Assembly: GCA_020852515.1 (NCBI GenBank)
Contig: JADZAS010000002.1
Location: 1 to 64,000, forward strand
Direction: 5' to 3'
DNA from: Phycisphaerales bacterium
GTDB lineage: Bacteria; Planctomycetota; Phycisphaerae; Phycisphaerales; UBA5793
Length of the DNA: 64,000 nucleotides
Shown here: positions 17,211 to 26,158 of the stretch, piece after piece
How positions within the stretch are numbered: the stretch's first letter is position 1
Layout: each line of letters starts with the position of its first letter
Notes under the pieces: model-generated
What the model saw: only the letters and a program-made list of their open reading frames with translations
Told to the model about the DNA's origin: nothing
Database searches by the model: none
Translations under genes and position numbers: made by a program

Positions 17211-17343
17211 GTGCCGGGGTCTGGAGCGAGGCTTTGCGACCGGAAGGCCACGCGGTGACACAGCCGGACGATCACACGGATTCGTACAGCCGCCGCGCGC
17301 CGGCGTGGCCGGCGCTCCCAAAGCGTCGCTTCGACCACGGCAC
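17211..17343. repeat. Long imperfect palindrome, copy A
   Basis: The left arm (17211-17257, with GCGAGGCTTTGCGACCGGAA then GGCCACGC) pairs with the right arm (about 17291-17343, GCGTGGCCGGCGCTCCCAAA then GCGTCGCTTCGACCACGG). A related palindrome lies at 20035-20187. As RNA it would form a hairpin of about 45 bp with interruptions; it might terminate the upstream transcript. Confidence 0.6.
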
Positions 17344-17428
17344 CCCTGCTGTCCTCACCCAGGATCTGATGCGCAGTTCGGTGCGGCTCGTCGCGAGGCG
17401 CCTGAGTTCATCGGCCGGAGCCTGACTC

Positions 17429-19108
17429 ATGCACGCACTGTTTGACGAGCGCCGCTACCTCATCCCCTTCCGCGCCAGCCTGCTGCCGCAGATCTTCTGT
17501 GACACGCTGGTGATCGGCTCGGGCGTCGCGGGTCTGCGCGCCGCCATCGCCGCCGCCGAGCACGGCGAAGTGATCCTGCTGGCCAAAGGCGACATCAGGA
17601 AATCGAGCACCGCGTGGGCCCAGGGCGGCATCGCCGCGGTGCTGGGCGCCTCCGAGCAGGCCGTGCGTATGCACGTCGAAGACACGATCGACACGGGCGG
17701 CGGGCTGTGCGATCCGGCGATTGTTGAGAGCACCATCGCGGGCGCCCGGCCGCGCATCGAGGAACTGCGCCGCTGGGGCATGCGCTTTGACGTCAACGAA
17801 GAGGGTGAAATCTCGCTGGGCCGCGAGGGCGGGCACCGCGAGTCGCGCATCCTCCACTCCGACGGCGACGCCACCGGCCGCGAACTGGTGCGCTGCCTCG
17901 GCCAGCACGTCCAGCACACCGCGCCGATCCGCGTCTTCGAGAACTGCTTTGCGCTCGATCTGTTGACCGTTTCGGACGGCGACAGCAGCCCCGTCGTGGG
18001 GGCGATCACGCACCATCCCAAGTACGGCCTGCAGATGATCTGGGCCTGGGCGACGATCATCGCCACCGGCGGCGCGGGCGGGGTCTACCGCGAGACGACC
18101 AACCCGGCGGGAACCACCGGCGACGGGATCGCCATGGCGTATCGCGCCGGCGCCGCCGCGGCCGACATGGCCTTCATCCAGTTCCACCCGACGACGCTCT
18201 ACGTCGCCGGGGCCGAGCGATCGCTCATCACCGAAGCGGTGCGCGGCGAAGGGGCGCATCTGGTCGATCGGCGCGGCGAGCGGTTCATGCTCGGCGCGCA
18301 TCCGATGGCCGAACTCGCCCCGCGCGACGTGGTGAGCCGGGCGATCATCGATCAACTGGCCGACACGGGCGATTCGCACGTGTTCCTCGATGCGCGCCAC
18401 TTCAAGCCCGGCTTCTTTGCTGAACGGTTTCCGGGCATCGCGGCCCAGCTGGCGCGTTTCGACATCGACCCCGAGCACGATCTCATCCCCGTCCAGCCCA
18501 GCGCGCATTACACCATCGGCGGGATTCACGTGGACGCGGAGGGGCGCACCAACCGCCCGGGGCTGTATGCCTGCGGCGAGGCGGCGTGCTCGCGGCTGCA
18601 CGGCGCTAACCGGCTGGCCAGCAACAGTCTGCTCGAAGGGCTGGTGCGCGGCGAGATCACCGGCCGCACCTGCGTCGAGCAGCGCGAGCCGGGCAACGGG
18701 CCGCGCGCGCCCAAGCGCATCATCAGCGACATTGCCCTCTCAGAACACGGCGGGCTCGACCTGACCGACGTCCGCTCGAGCCTGCGCAGCGTCGTGTGGC
18801 GGCACCTGGGCATCACGCGCAGCGGGCAGACGATGAGCGACGTGCGCGACATGATCGACTTCTGGGGCCGCTACACGCTGGATAAGATTTTCGACGATCC
18901 GATGGGCTGGGAAACGCAGAACATGCTGCTCGTCGCGGCGCTGATCTGCAAGAGCGCCCTGTGGCGCCAGGAGAGTCGGGGCGTGCACAACCGCCGCGAC
19001 TTCCCCGAGTCGCGCGATGCGTTCCGCTGCCACGACGTGTGGCGCAAGGGGCAATCCGAGCCGGCGACCATCGACGTGCCGCCGCTGGCGACGGGAGCCA
19101 CGACGTGA
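17429..19108 (+). CDS. nadB: L-aspartate oxidase
   Basis: FAD enzyme oxidising L-aspartate to iminoaspartate, the first step of de novo NAD synthesis, handing its product to quinolinate synthase. 559 aa, normal for the family. An N-terminal Rossmann motif (VIGSGVAGLRAAIAAAEHG) binds FAD; SSTAWAQGGIAAV, HRESRILHSDGDATGRELV, QFHPTTLY, VRGEGAHLVD and the C-terminal GLYACGEAACSRLHGANRLA are typical of NadB within the fumarate reductase/succinate dehydrogenase flavoprotein superfamily. No nadA or nadC is present nearby. The stop codon overlaps the GTG start of the next gene (GTGA), implying translational coupling to a small lipoprotein. Confidence 0.93.
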   Translation: MHALFDERRYLIPFRASLLPQIFCDTLVIGSGVAGLRAAIAAAEHGEVILLAKGDIRKSSTAWAQGGIAAVLGASEQAVRMHVEDTIDTGGGLCDPAIVESTIAGARPRIEELRRWGMRFDVNEEGEISLGREGGHRESRILHSDGDATGRELVRCLGQHVQHTAPIRVFENCFALDLLTVSDGDSSPVVGAITHHPKYGLQMIWAWATIIATGGAGGVYRETTNPAGTTGDGIAMAYRAGAAAADMAFIQFHPTTLYVAGAERSLITEAVRGEGAHLVDRRGERFMLGAHPMAELAPRDVVSRAIIDQLADTGDSHVFLDARHFKPGFFAERFPGIAAQLARFDIDPEHDLIPVQPSAHYTIGGIHVDAEGRTNRPGLYACGEAACSRLHGANRLASNSLLEGLVRGEITGRTCVEQREPGNGPRAPKRIISDIALSEHGGLDLTDVRSSLRSVVWRHLGITRSGQTMSDVRDMIDFWGRYTLDKIFDDPMGWETQNMLLVAALICKSALWRQESRGVHNRRDFPESRDAFRCHDVWRKGQSEPATIDVPPLATGATT

Positions 19109-19656
19109 TCCGCCAGCGTGCGATTCAGTTCGTGCTCGTTGCCGTCGCCTCCGGCGGGCTGTGGGGCTGCCAGGTGGAACTCTCGCGGCGCGACCACTGG
19201 GCCGACAAGGCGAAGCAGTTCAACGAACTGAGCGAGGGCAAGGCGCGCCCGGCCGATGCGCACGCTCCCGAACTCCGCATCGAACACACGGACGGCACGG
19301 TGACGCTGAACTGCTACCTGCCCGAGCACCTCGTGCTGCACCTGCGCAACTGCCTGGCGATGGCGGAAGTCGATCTCATTTTTGAGCAACTGGTCTCGAA
19401 GGCCGCCAAGCAGGTCTACATCGATGCGCAGCGCGACCCGCACGAGGCGGTCGATTGGCTGATCACGAACCAGCGCGACGTGATCATGATGCTCAACCGC
19501 ATGACCGGCGGCCTGAGCAGCCCCGACGTCACCTGGCACAGCGCCGGCGACACATACCGCATGGAGATCGCCACGCCGGTGCGCTCCACCCTGCGGTTCA
19601 CGAAACTCGATCTCATCCGCGAAGACGGCCAGTTCAAACTGCTGCTCATTTCATGA
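19105..19656 (+). CDS. Small predicted lipoprotein
   Basis: 183 aa from a GTG that overlaps the nadB stop by 4 bases. The N-terminus has a hydrophobic stretch and a lipobox-like LWGC (about residues 19-22), so export and lipidation are likely. The mature part has a beta segment (LRIEHTDGTVTLNCYLPE), a helical centre and a last strand (LDLIREDGQFKLLLIS). No family recognised. Its stop overlaps the next start (ATGA), so nadB, this gene and the next form a tightly coupled set, though a role in NAD synthesis does not follow from that. Confidence 0.65.
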   Translation: MIRQRAIQFVLVAVASGGLWGCQVELSRRDHWADKAKQFNELSEGKARPADAHAPELRIEHTDGTVTLNCYLPEHLVLHLRNCLAMAEVDLIFEQLVSKAAKQVYIDAQRDPHEAVDWLITNQRDVIMMLNRMTGGLSSPDVTWHSAGDTYRMEIATPVRSTLRFTKLDLIREDGQFKLLLIS

Positions 19657-20024
19657 GGATTTTCATGGCCAAGGGCTGGTTCAGAAATGCGTTCGCGGTG
19701 GATCCACCGGGCCCGGCTGAGCCGACGGAGGAGCAGAAGCCGGTCGTCGAATGGGCCTGCAGGGAGATTGCGCGGCGGCGGATGGCCATGCCGGGCGTCG
19801 TGCTGCTGGAGATGACGCGGCCGCTGAACTACGTCGCGGCCAGCACGATGCACGTTTTTCAGCCGGTGTTCTGGTCGATCATGCGGCAGCAGACGTACGA
19901 CAATTACCGCCACTTCTCGACGTTCCTCGAGCAGCGCGGCTCGATGGAGTACATGATCAACCGCATCGAAGAACTCGAAGCCGAAGCCGAGGCGAAGAAG
20001 CGAGAGGCGAAGAAGGCGGAGTGA
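19653..20024 (+). CDS. Small hypothetical protein with charged C-terminus
   Basis: 123 aa from ATG 19653, overlapping the previous stop (ATGA); a second ATG at 19665 is possible. The central part is hydrophobic and aromatic (VLLEMTRPLNYVAASTMHVF, QPVFWSIMRQQTYDNYRHF) and may associate with the membrane. The last 25 residues are Glu/Ala/Lys-rich and helical. No known domain. It closes the nadB gene set and is followed at once by a large palindrome. Confidence 0.6.
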   Translation: MRIFMAKGWFRNAFAVDPPGPAEPTEEQKPVVEWACREIARRRMAMPGVVLLEMTRPLNYVAASTMHVFQPVFWSIMRQQTYDNYRHFSTFLEQRGSMEYMINRIEELEAEAEAKKREAKKAE

Positions 20025-20034
20025 GGAAGCCGCG

Positions 20035-20187
20035 GTGCCGTGGTCAAGCGAGGCTCTGCGAGCGCAGGCCACGCGAGCGCGCGAAGGGCGGGGGAGTCAT
20101 TCTGCAGCCCCCGCGCGCATCGGCGTGGCCCGCCGGTCGCAACCTTCGATCAGACTCAGGCCAGGAAGCCGGCCTCTGGACCACGGC
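20035..20187. repeat. Long imperfect palindrome, copy B
   Basis: Begins GTGCCGTGGTCAAGCGAGGC and ends GGCCTCTGGACCACGGC, with an inner GGCGTGGCC near 20121-20129 pairing with GGCCACGC at 20068-20075. The left arm is clearly related to copy A at 17211. It lies 10 bp after the preceding stop codon and may act as a transcript end. The stretch 20188-20309 that follows contains no gene. Confidence 0.55.
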
Positions 20188-20309
20188 CCCCGCATCACTC
20201 ATTGACCGATTGGGTGACCCGCACAACCTGGCCTCGCGCTCCTACCGGGCGCGGCCTGATCCGGTTTCCGGCCCCGGCGCGGTGAGTTCGCCTGACCTAC
20301 ACTGTGCCG

Positions 20310-22124
20310 ATGAAAAACCTCGATCCTGACAAGATAAAGGTGATCCTGGCGACCGACTGCGGCTCCACGACCACCAAGGCCATCCTCATCCAGAAAGTCG
20401 GCGACAGTTACCGCCAGACCCATCGCGGCGAGGCCCCCACCACCGTCGAAGAGCCCTTTGCCGACGTCACCATGGGCGTGATCAACGCCGTGACCGAAGT
20501 CGGCGAACTGGCCGGGCGGCGGTTCGTCGATGATGACGGCAAGCTCATCCATCCCGCCACCGAGACCGAAGGCTGCGACATCTACATCTCCACCTCTTCG
20601 GCCGGCGGCGGGCTGCAGATGATGGTCGCCGGCGTCATCAAGGAGATGACCGCGGCCAGCGCCAAGCGGGCGGCCCTGGGCGCCGGGGCGATCGTCATGG
20701 ACACGATCGCCAGCAACGACAAGCGCAAGCCCCACGACCAGATCCAGCGCATCCGCGAACTGCGGCCGGACATGATCCTCATCTCGGGCGGAGTGGACGG
20801 GGGCAACACGACGCAGGTGGTGCAGATCGCCGAACTCATCGCTCCGGCCAAGCCGCGACCCCGCTTCGGCGGCAAGTACCGCCTGCCGATCATCTTTGCG
20901 GGCAACAAAGACGCCGCTCCGCTGGTGAAAGAGACCTTCGATGAAGACGTCGAACTGTCCATTGTGGACAACCTGCGGCCGGTGCTCGAATACGAGAATC
21001 TCGGTCCGGCGCGCGACGCGATCCACGACGTGTTCCTCGAGCACGTCATGGCCCACGCGCCCGGGTACGACAAACTGATGACGTGGACCGATGCGCCGAT
21101 CATGCCCACGCCAGGCGCGGTGGGCAACATCCTCCAGACGATCGCCAACACGCAGGGCATCAACGCCGTGGGCGTGGACATCGGCGGCGCGACGACGGAC
21201 GTGTTCAGCGTGTTCGACAAGACGTTCAACCGCACGGTGAGTGCGAACCTGGGGATGAGTTACTCGATCAGCAACGTGTGCGCCGAGGCGACGATGCCCA
21301 AGATCCTCCGCTGGGTGCACTTCGACATGGACGAGCGCGAACTGCGCAACCGGGTGAAGAACAAGATGATCCGCCCGACGACGATCCCGCAGACGCGCGA
21401 GGCGCTGATCTTTGAGCAGGCGGTGGCGCGCGAGGCGCTGCGCCTGGCGTACCAGCAGCACAAGGAATTCGCCACGACGCTCAAGGGTGTGCAGCAGCAG
21501 CGCACTGTCGGCGACACGTTCAGCCAGCAGGTCGGCGGGCAGACGATCGTGGACAACATGAAACTCGACCTGCTCGTGGCGTCCGGCGGCGTGCTCAGCC
21601 ACGCGCCGCGCATGAACCAGACCGCCATGCTGCTCATTGACGCGTTCGAACCTGAAGGGTTCACGACGCTGGCCAAGGATTCGATCTTCATGATGCCGCA
21701 CCTGGGCGTGCTGGCCGAAGTGCACCCGAAGGCGGCAACGGAGGTCTTCGAGAAGGACTGCCTGATCTACCTCGGCACGTGCGTGGCGGCCAAGGGCACG
21801 GGCAAGGAAGGCAGGCCGTGCTTCTCGTACGAGATCAAGGGAAGCAGCCTCAACGAGCGCGGCGAGATGATGTATGGCGATCTGAAGCTCTTCCCGCTCG
21901 GTCAGGGCGAAACGGCGATGGTCGCGATCGATCCGGCCAAGGGATTTGATTTCGGCAACGGGCCCGGGAAGCGCATCGAGCGCCAGGTCAAGGGCGGCAC
22001 GGTCGGGCTCATTCTCGACGCGCGCGGCCGCCCGCTGGCTCTCCCGGAAGATCGCGCCACCGGTCAGGCCACGATGAAACGCTGGGTCGAGGCGATGAAC
22101 ATGTATCCGGGGGAGAAGAAGTAA
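20310..22124 (+). CDS. MutL-family (GlmL-like) ASKHA ATPase
   Basis: 604 aa, related to the MutL/GlmL proteins first linked to glutamate (methylaspartate) mutase, not to the mismatch repair protein of the same name. The ASKHA (actin/Hsp70-type) nucleotide site looks complete: phosphate-1 DCGSTTTK (16-23), phosphate-2 GVDIGGATTD (288-297) and the adenosine segment LLVASGGVLS (421-430). The family signature STSSAGGGLQMMVAG (94-108) with AALGAGA and MILISGGVDGGN is clear. ATG 20310 is preferred to the GTG at 20304. It is the first gene of a likely six-gene operon to 27132. No glutamate mutase subunit or other B12 enzyme is encoded in the window, so the classic role is doubtful here. It may drive conformational change in the membrane proteins that follow. 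Confidence 0.85.
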   Translation: MKNLDPDKIKVILATDCGSTTTKAILIQKVGDSYRQTHRGEAPTTVEEPFADVTMGVINAVTEVGELAGRRFVDDDGKLIHPATETEGCDIYISTSSAGGGLQMMVAGVIKEMTAASAKRAALGAGAIVMDTIASNDKRKPHDQIQRIRELRPDMILISGGVDGGNTTQVVQIAELIAPAKPRPRFGGKYRLPIIFAGNKDAAPLVKETFDEDVELSIVDNLRPVLEYENLGPARDAIHDVFLEHVMAHAPGYDKLMTWTDAPIMPTPGAVGNILQTIANTQGINAVGVDIGGATTDVFSVFDKTFNRTVSANLGMSYSISNVCAEATMPKILRWVHFDMDERELRNRVKNKMIRPTTIPQTREALIFEQAVAREALRLAYQQHKEFATTLKGVQQQRTVGDTFSQQVGGQTIVDNMKLDLLVASGGVLSHAPRMNQTAMLLIDAFEPEGFTTLAKDSIFMMPHLGVLAEVHPKAATEVFEKDCLIYLGTCVAAKGTGKEGRPCFSYEIKGSSLNERGEMMYGDLKLFPLGQGETAMVAIDPAKGFDFGNGPGKRIERQVKGGTVGLILDARGRPLALPEDRATGQATMKRWVEAMNMYPGEKK

Positions 22125-22208
22125 GCACTAGGCACTAGGCACTAGGCACTAGGCACTAGGCACTAGGCACTAGGCACTAGGCACTAGGCACTAGGCACTG
22201 GGCATTAC
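22125..22208. repeat. Heptamer tandem array (GCACTAG)10
   Basis: Ten perfect copies of GCACTAG start one base after the MutL-like stop codon, followed by two degenerate copies (GCACTGG, GCATTAC). The next 80 bases contain degenerate TTTGTGTC/CTTCGTGG units similar to the reverse complement of those at 145-178. The array fills the only sizeable gap in the operon. Confidence 0.9.
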
Positions 22209-22309
22209 GCATGGCGCCAGTCGGCAGGCGAGTGTTCTCTTTGTGTCACTTTGTGCTCCTTTGTGTCCTTCGTGGTGAGTATTCGACGAGTTCGCGCGGA
22301 AAGTAAACG

Positions 22310-23437
22310 ATGGCTAACGCATATACACCTGGACTTAAAGTTACTCCGAAGATGACCTTTCGAACGCGGCGGGTGCTGCCGATTCCGGGCGATGTGCTCG
22401 TGAAGGTCGGCGACAAGGTCAAGGCGCGCGACGTCGTCGCCCAGACCTTCATGCCCGGCGACGTCACGCCCATCAACATGGCCAACCTGCTCTCCATGCC
22501 GCCCGGGGACGTGCCCGGCTGCATGATCGCGAAAGAAGGCCAGACGATCGCCGTGGGCGACGTGCTCGCCCGCTCGCCGGGCATCTTCGGCTTCTTCAAG
22601 AACGAGATCAAATCCAAGGTGGCCGGCACCATCGAGACGATCTCGCCCGTGACCGGCCAGGTCATCGTGCGCGGCGCGCCGATTCCCGTACAGGTGGGCG
22701 CCTACCTGAATGGCGCCGTCGCGGAGGTCATTCCCAACGAAGGCGTGGTGATCGAGGCCGAAGTCGCCTTCATCCAGGGCATTTTCGGCATCGGCGGCGA
22801 GACGTTCGGCCCGATCCGCATGGCCTGCAAGCAGCACGCGCAAGAACTCACCGAAGACCTCATCACCGACGACATGAAAGGCTGCGTGATCGTCGGCGGA
22901 GCACGCATGCACTACACCGCGGTGAAGAAGGCGATCCGCGTGGGCGTGGCGGCGATCGTTTCCGGCGGCATCGACGACGCCGACTTGAAGGAAGTGCTCG
23001 GCTATGACCTGGGGGTGGCCATCACCGGCTCCGAGCAGGCGGGGATCACGCTCATCATCACCGAGGGCTTTGGCGACATCGCCATGGCGGAGCGGACGTT
23101 TGAGCTGCTCGACAGCCACAAGGGCCACGAGACGGCCGTGAACGGCGCTACCCAGATCCGTGCGGGCGTGATGCGGCCGGAGATCGTTGTTCCGCTCTCG
23201 GCCGTGGCGGCGGACAAGGCCGCCGGCGCTCGCAACGTGGCGGGGCTGCTGGAAGTCGGTACGATGGTGCGGATCATTCGCGATCCGTACTTCGGGCTGA
23301 TCGGCGCGGTGAACAACCTGCCGCCCGAGCCGGCGGTGCTCGGCTCAGGTTCCAAGGCCCGGGTACTTGAAGTCCGCTTCGACTCGGGAGAAACTGTTAC
23401 CGTGCCGCGCGCGAACGTTGAACTCATCGAAGGGTAG
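22310..23437 (+). CDS. Predicted barrel-sandwich/KOW-domain protein of the MutL operon
   Basis: 375 aa without signal peptide. Residues about 10-150 contain repeated biotinyl/lipoyl-like beta segments (VLVKVGDKVKARDVVAQ, AVGDVLARSPGIFG, SKVAGTIETISPVTGQVIVR) but no lysine in an MKM-type context, so it is probably a structural barrel rather than a cofactor carrier. The middle (CVIVGGARMHYTAVKKAIRV, GVAAIVSGGIDDADLKEVLG) looks like an alpha/beta domain. The C-terminus from about 315 (MVRIIRDPYFGLIGAVNNLP then VEVRF-like strands) fits a KOW fold. It lies 185 bp after the MutL-like gene across the heptamer array and 7 bp before the next gene. Function unknown; it could link the ATPase to the membrane partners. 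Confidence 0.7.
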   Translation: MANAYTPGLKVTPKMTFRTRRVLPIPGDVLVKVGDKVKARDVVAQTFMPGDVTPINMANLLSMPPGDVPGCMIAKEGQTIAVGDVLARSPGIFGFFKNEIKSKVAGTIETISPVTGQVIVRGAPIPVQVGAYLNGAVAEVIPNEGVVIEAEVAFIQGIFGIGGETFGPIRMACKQHAQELTEDLITDDMKGCVIVGGARMHYTAVKKAIRVGVAAIVSGGIDDADLKEVLGYDLGVAITGSEQAGITLIITEGFGDIAMAERTFELLDSHKGHETAVNGATQIRAGVMRPEIVVPLSAVAADKAAGARNVAGLLEVGTMVRIIRDPYFGLIGAVNNLPPEPAVLGSGSKARVLEVRFDSGETVTVPRANVELIEG

Positions 23438-23444
23438 GTGATGG

Positions 23445-24530
23445 ATGCACAATCCGATCCGGTGGATGGGGCGCTGGTCAGCGGCGTCTGCACTCGTGCT
23501 GCTCGCCGCTTTGGCGCTTGGCGGCCCATGTCAGCCGGCCTGGTCGCAGGATCCTGAGCCGACCGCCGAGCCGACCATTCAGGAGCCGACGGCCGAAGCA
23601 CCGACCGAGGGTGAGCAGGCGCTTGCCCCCGACGAGGCAGCCGCGGCGCCCGTCGAGGCGGGGGCTGAAGCGACGACAGGCGCAACCCCGGCCCGCAGCG
23701 AGTCGATGCAGTGGATCGATGAGCACATCTTCGATCTCGATCGCGGCTGGCTGCTGCTCGTGGTGCTCATCTTCTGCGGCTCGGTGGTGTTCTGGATCGC
23801 GCACGCGAGATCGGGCAGACCGGTCAAGGTGCGCAAGATCGCGGGGCTCGAGGCCGTGGATGAAGCCGTCGGCCGCGCCACCGAGATGGGCCGCAGCGTC
23901 CTGTACATTCCGGGCATCCAGGACATCAACGAAATTCAGACGATCGCGTCGATGACGGTGCTGGCGCGCGTGTCGCGCACGGCCGCGGAGTACGACGCCA
24001 AAGTCGAGGTGCCCACGGCCCGGTCGCTGGTGATGACCACGGCCCGCGAGACGGTGCAGGCGGCGTATCTTTCCGCCGGCCGGCCCGATGCCTACAACCA
24101 GGACCTCATCTACTACGTGACGGACGAGCAGTTCGGCTACGTCGCGTATCTGCAGGGCCTGATGGTGCGCGAGAAGCCGGCGGCGTGCTTCTACATGGGC
24201 GCGTTCTATGCCGAGTCGCTCATTCTCGCCGAAACGGGCAACTCGATCGGCGCCATCCAGGTGGCGGGCACGGCCATGCCCGCACAGTTGCCGTTCTTCG
24301 TCGCCGCGTGCGACTACACGCTCATCGGCGAGGAGTTCTTTGCCGCCTCGGCGTACCTGTCCGGCTCACCTGAAGAACTCGGGAGCCTCAAGGGCCAGGA
24401 CATGGGCAAGATGATCGTCGCGGGCCTGCTCATTCTGGGCGTGATTCTCGCCACACTCGCCTCCATCTTCCCGAAGAGCGACGTGCTGCAGAACATCGTC
24501 AATTACCTCATGCAAAACGTGCTCACCTGA
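23445..24530 (+). CDS. Membrane protein, DUF6754-like
   Basis: 361 aa. Signal-like N-terminus (about 1-34), a Pro/Glu/Thr/Ala-rich low-complexity linker (36-85), a transmembrane segment at about 101-119, a conserved-looking cytoplasmic domain (RKIAGLEAVDEAVGRATEMG, YIPGIQDINEIQTIASM, YVTDEQFGYVAYLQGLM, AETGNSIGAIQVAGTAMPAQ) and a C-terminal transmembrane segment at about 324-342. The central domain resembles DUF6754, a family of unknown function; this name rests on memory of the family pattern. It is followed 13 bp later by a polytopic membrane protein. Probably a core membrane component of whatever the MutL-like ATPase serves. Confidence 0.65.
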   Translation: MHNPIRWMGRWSAASALVLLAALALGGPCQPAWSQDPEPTAEPTIQEPTAEAPTEGEQALAPDEAAAAPVEAGAEATTGATPARSESMQWIDEHIFDLDRGWLLLVVLIFCGSVVFWIAHARSGRPVKVRKIAGLEAVDEAVGRATEMGRSVLYIPGIQDINEIQTIASMTVLARVSRTAAEYDAKVEVPTARSLVMTTARETVQAAYLSAGRPDAYNQDLIYYVTDEQFGYVAYLQGLMVREKPAACFYMGAFYAESLILAETGNSIGAIQVAGTAMPAQLPFFVAACDYTLIGEEFFAASAYLSGSPEELGSLKGQDMGKMIVAGLLILGVILATLASIFPKSDVLQNIVNYLMQNVLT

Positions 24531-24543
24531 GGAACCCCTCCCG

Positions 24544-25278
24544 ATGAAACGAACAGCGCCTCTGCTCATCGCGTCGATCGCCGGGTTCGTCATGATCGTC
24601 GCGTACTTCATCCCCAGGACCCAGACGTGGGGCGAGGACGTCTCGGTCTGGTTCGACATCCTTGCGGCCATCGCGTTCATCCTCGGCGGCGGCAACCTGC
24701 TGCGGGTGCAGCTCAAAAAGATCTCCGACCGCCGGCCGGGCTGGGCGTACGCGGCCATCACGCTGATCGCCTTTGTGGTGATGCTCACGTGCGGGCTGCT
24801 CAAGATCGGCTCGCATCCCAATGAGCAACACCCGGCGTTCGCATGGAGCGGCACGTACAACCAGACGGGCACGCCGTTCTGGTGGATGTACGAGTACCTC
24901 ATCGTGCCGCTGCAATCGACGATCTTTGCGATGCTCGCGTTCTACGTCGCCAGCGCCGCGTTTCGCGCGTTTCGCGCCAAGAACGTCGAGGCGATTCTGC
25001 TGCTGGGAACGGCGTTCGTCATCCTGCTCGGCCGCACGGCCGCGGGAGTCTTCCTCACCGACTTCATCCCTTCGGACGTGCTCATCGAGGATCCGACATT
25101 CATGCAGCATCTGATCTCGACGCTGCGGCTCGAGAACCTCACGGTCTTCCTCATGGACATCTTCAACACCGCCGGCAACCGGGCGATCATGATCGGCATC
25201 GCGCTGGGGACGGCGTCGGTGTCGCTCAAGATCCTGCTCGGCGTCGACCGTTCGTACCTCGGTTCCGGAGAGGATTGA
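24544..25278 (+). CDS. Polytopic membrane protein of the MutL operon
   Basis: 244 aa. About six hydrophobic segments are visible: residues 6-23, 34-52, 64-83, 118-140, 147-163 and 215-236. A short loop after the third carries HPNEQHPAFAWSGTYNQTGT, and a loop before the last contains charged residues. No transporter or enzyme signature is recognised. The spacing to the genes on either side is 13 bp and 4 bp, so it belongs to the operon. Function unknown. Confidence 0.65.
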   Translation: MKRTAPLLIASIAGFVMIVAYFIPRTQTWGEDVSVWFDILAAIAFILGGGNLLRVQLKKISDRRPGWAYAAITLIAFVVMLTCGLLKIGSHPNEQHPAFAWSGTYNQTGTPFWWMYEYLIVPLQSTIFAMLAFYVASAAFRAFRAKNVEAILLLGTAFVILLGRTAAGVFLTDFIPSDVLIEDPTFMQHLISTLRLENLTVFLMDIFNTAGNRAIMIGIALGTASVSLKILLGVDRSYLGSGED

Positions 25279-25282
25279 TCCC

Positions 25283-26158
25283 ATGTTCGAGTTGTTCAGA
25301 AACATCGACCGCCGCTGGATCTTCCTGATGATGTTCCTGTGCGTGGCGGTGCCGATTTTCGTCATCGGCAAGTACAAGACGACCTTCCCCGAGAAGCCGC
25401 TCGTGCTGGCGACGAACGTCTTCAACGAGATTGACAACCTGCCCGACGGCTCAAGGGTGCTGCTCGCCTTCGACTACGACCCAGGCAGCGAGGGCGAACT
25501 GGGCCCGATGGCCACGGCGTTTACGCGGCACTGCATCGAGAAGCATCACAAGATGTACTTCATCGCCCTGTGGCCCCTCGGGCGGCAGATGATCGACAAC
25601 GCCGTAAACCGCATCATCAAGGCGGATTTCCCCGAACTCCGCTACGGCGAGGATTACGTCAACCTCGGGTTCAAGGCGGGCAACGAGGGCGTGATCAAGG
25701 TCATCGTCACCGACCTGCGAAAGCTCTACACGACCGATTCGCGCGGCACGGCGACGGATGAGATCCCCATGATGCAGGGCATCGAGAACATCCAGCAGAT
25801 GGACCTGGTCATCAACGTTTCGGCCGGCTATCCGGGCACCAAGGAATGGGTGCAGTACGCCGTCACCCCCTTCCCCGACCGGATCCGCCTCGTCGCCGGC
25901 TGCACGGGCGTGCAGGCGCCGCTGCTGTATCCGTACATCCCGCAGCAGCTGCCGGGCCTGCTCGCCGCGATCAAGGGCGCTTCGGAGTATGAGTCGCTCG
26001 TGATGGCCAAGTACGGCGGAGAGAACATCAGCGGCAAGTATCTCGAGGCCCAGCGCCGCATGGGGCCGCAGCTCGTCGCCCACCTGCTCATGATCTTCCT
26101 GATCATCGCGGGCAACGTGATCTACTTCGTGGAGCGCAGAAGAGGAGTCCGCCAATGA
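25283..26158 (+). CDS. Bitopic membrane protein of the MutL operon
   Basis: 291 aa, with transmembrane segments near both ends (about 12-29 and 263-282) and a soluble middle domain of about 230 residues. The middle has an alpha/beta character (VLLAFDYDPGSEGELGPMAT, MYFIALWPLGRQMIDNAVNR, NEGVIKVIVTDLRKLYTTDS, MDLVINVSAGYPGTKEWVQY). No known family recognised. The stop codon overlaps the next start (ATGA). The preserved domain between two anchors suggests a periplasmic or cytoplasmic partner domain for the complex. Confidence 0.65.
   Translation: MFELFRNIDRRWIFLMMFLCVAVPIFVIGKYKTTFPEKPLVLATNVFNEIDNLPDGSRVLLAFDYDPGSEGELGPMATAFTRHCIEKHHKMYFIALWPLGRQMIDNAVNRIIKADFPELRYGEDYVNLGFKAGNEGVIKVIVTDLRKLYTTDSRGTATDEIPMMQGIENIQQMDLVINVSAGYPGTKEWVQYAVTPFPDRIRLVAGCTGVQAPLLYPYIPQQLPGLLAAIKGASEYESLVMAKYGGENISGKYLEAQRRMGPQLVAHLLMIFLIIAGNVIYFVERRRGVRQ

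Noticed and set aside
20310-22124. Mismatch-repair MutL
   Set aside because: The motifs are of the ASKHA/GlmL family (DCGSTTTK, GVDIGGATTD), not of the GHKL ATPase family of repair MutL, despite the shared name and mutS in the same window.
22125-22208. CRISPR-like array
   Set aside because: The 7-bp units are directly adjacent with no spacers, and there are no cas genes.
20310-23437. Glutamate mutase operon
   Set aside because: No GlmS or GlmE subunit and no B12-binding motif (DxHxxG) is present in the neighbouring proteins.
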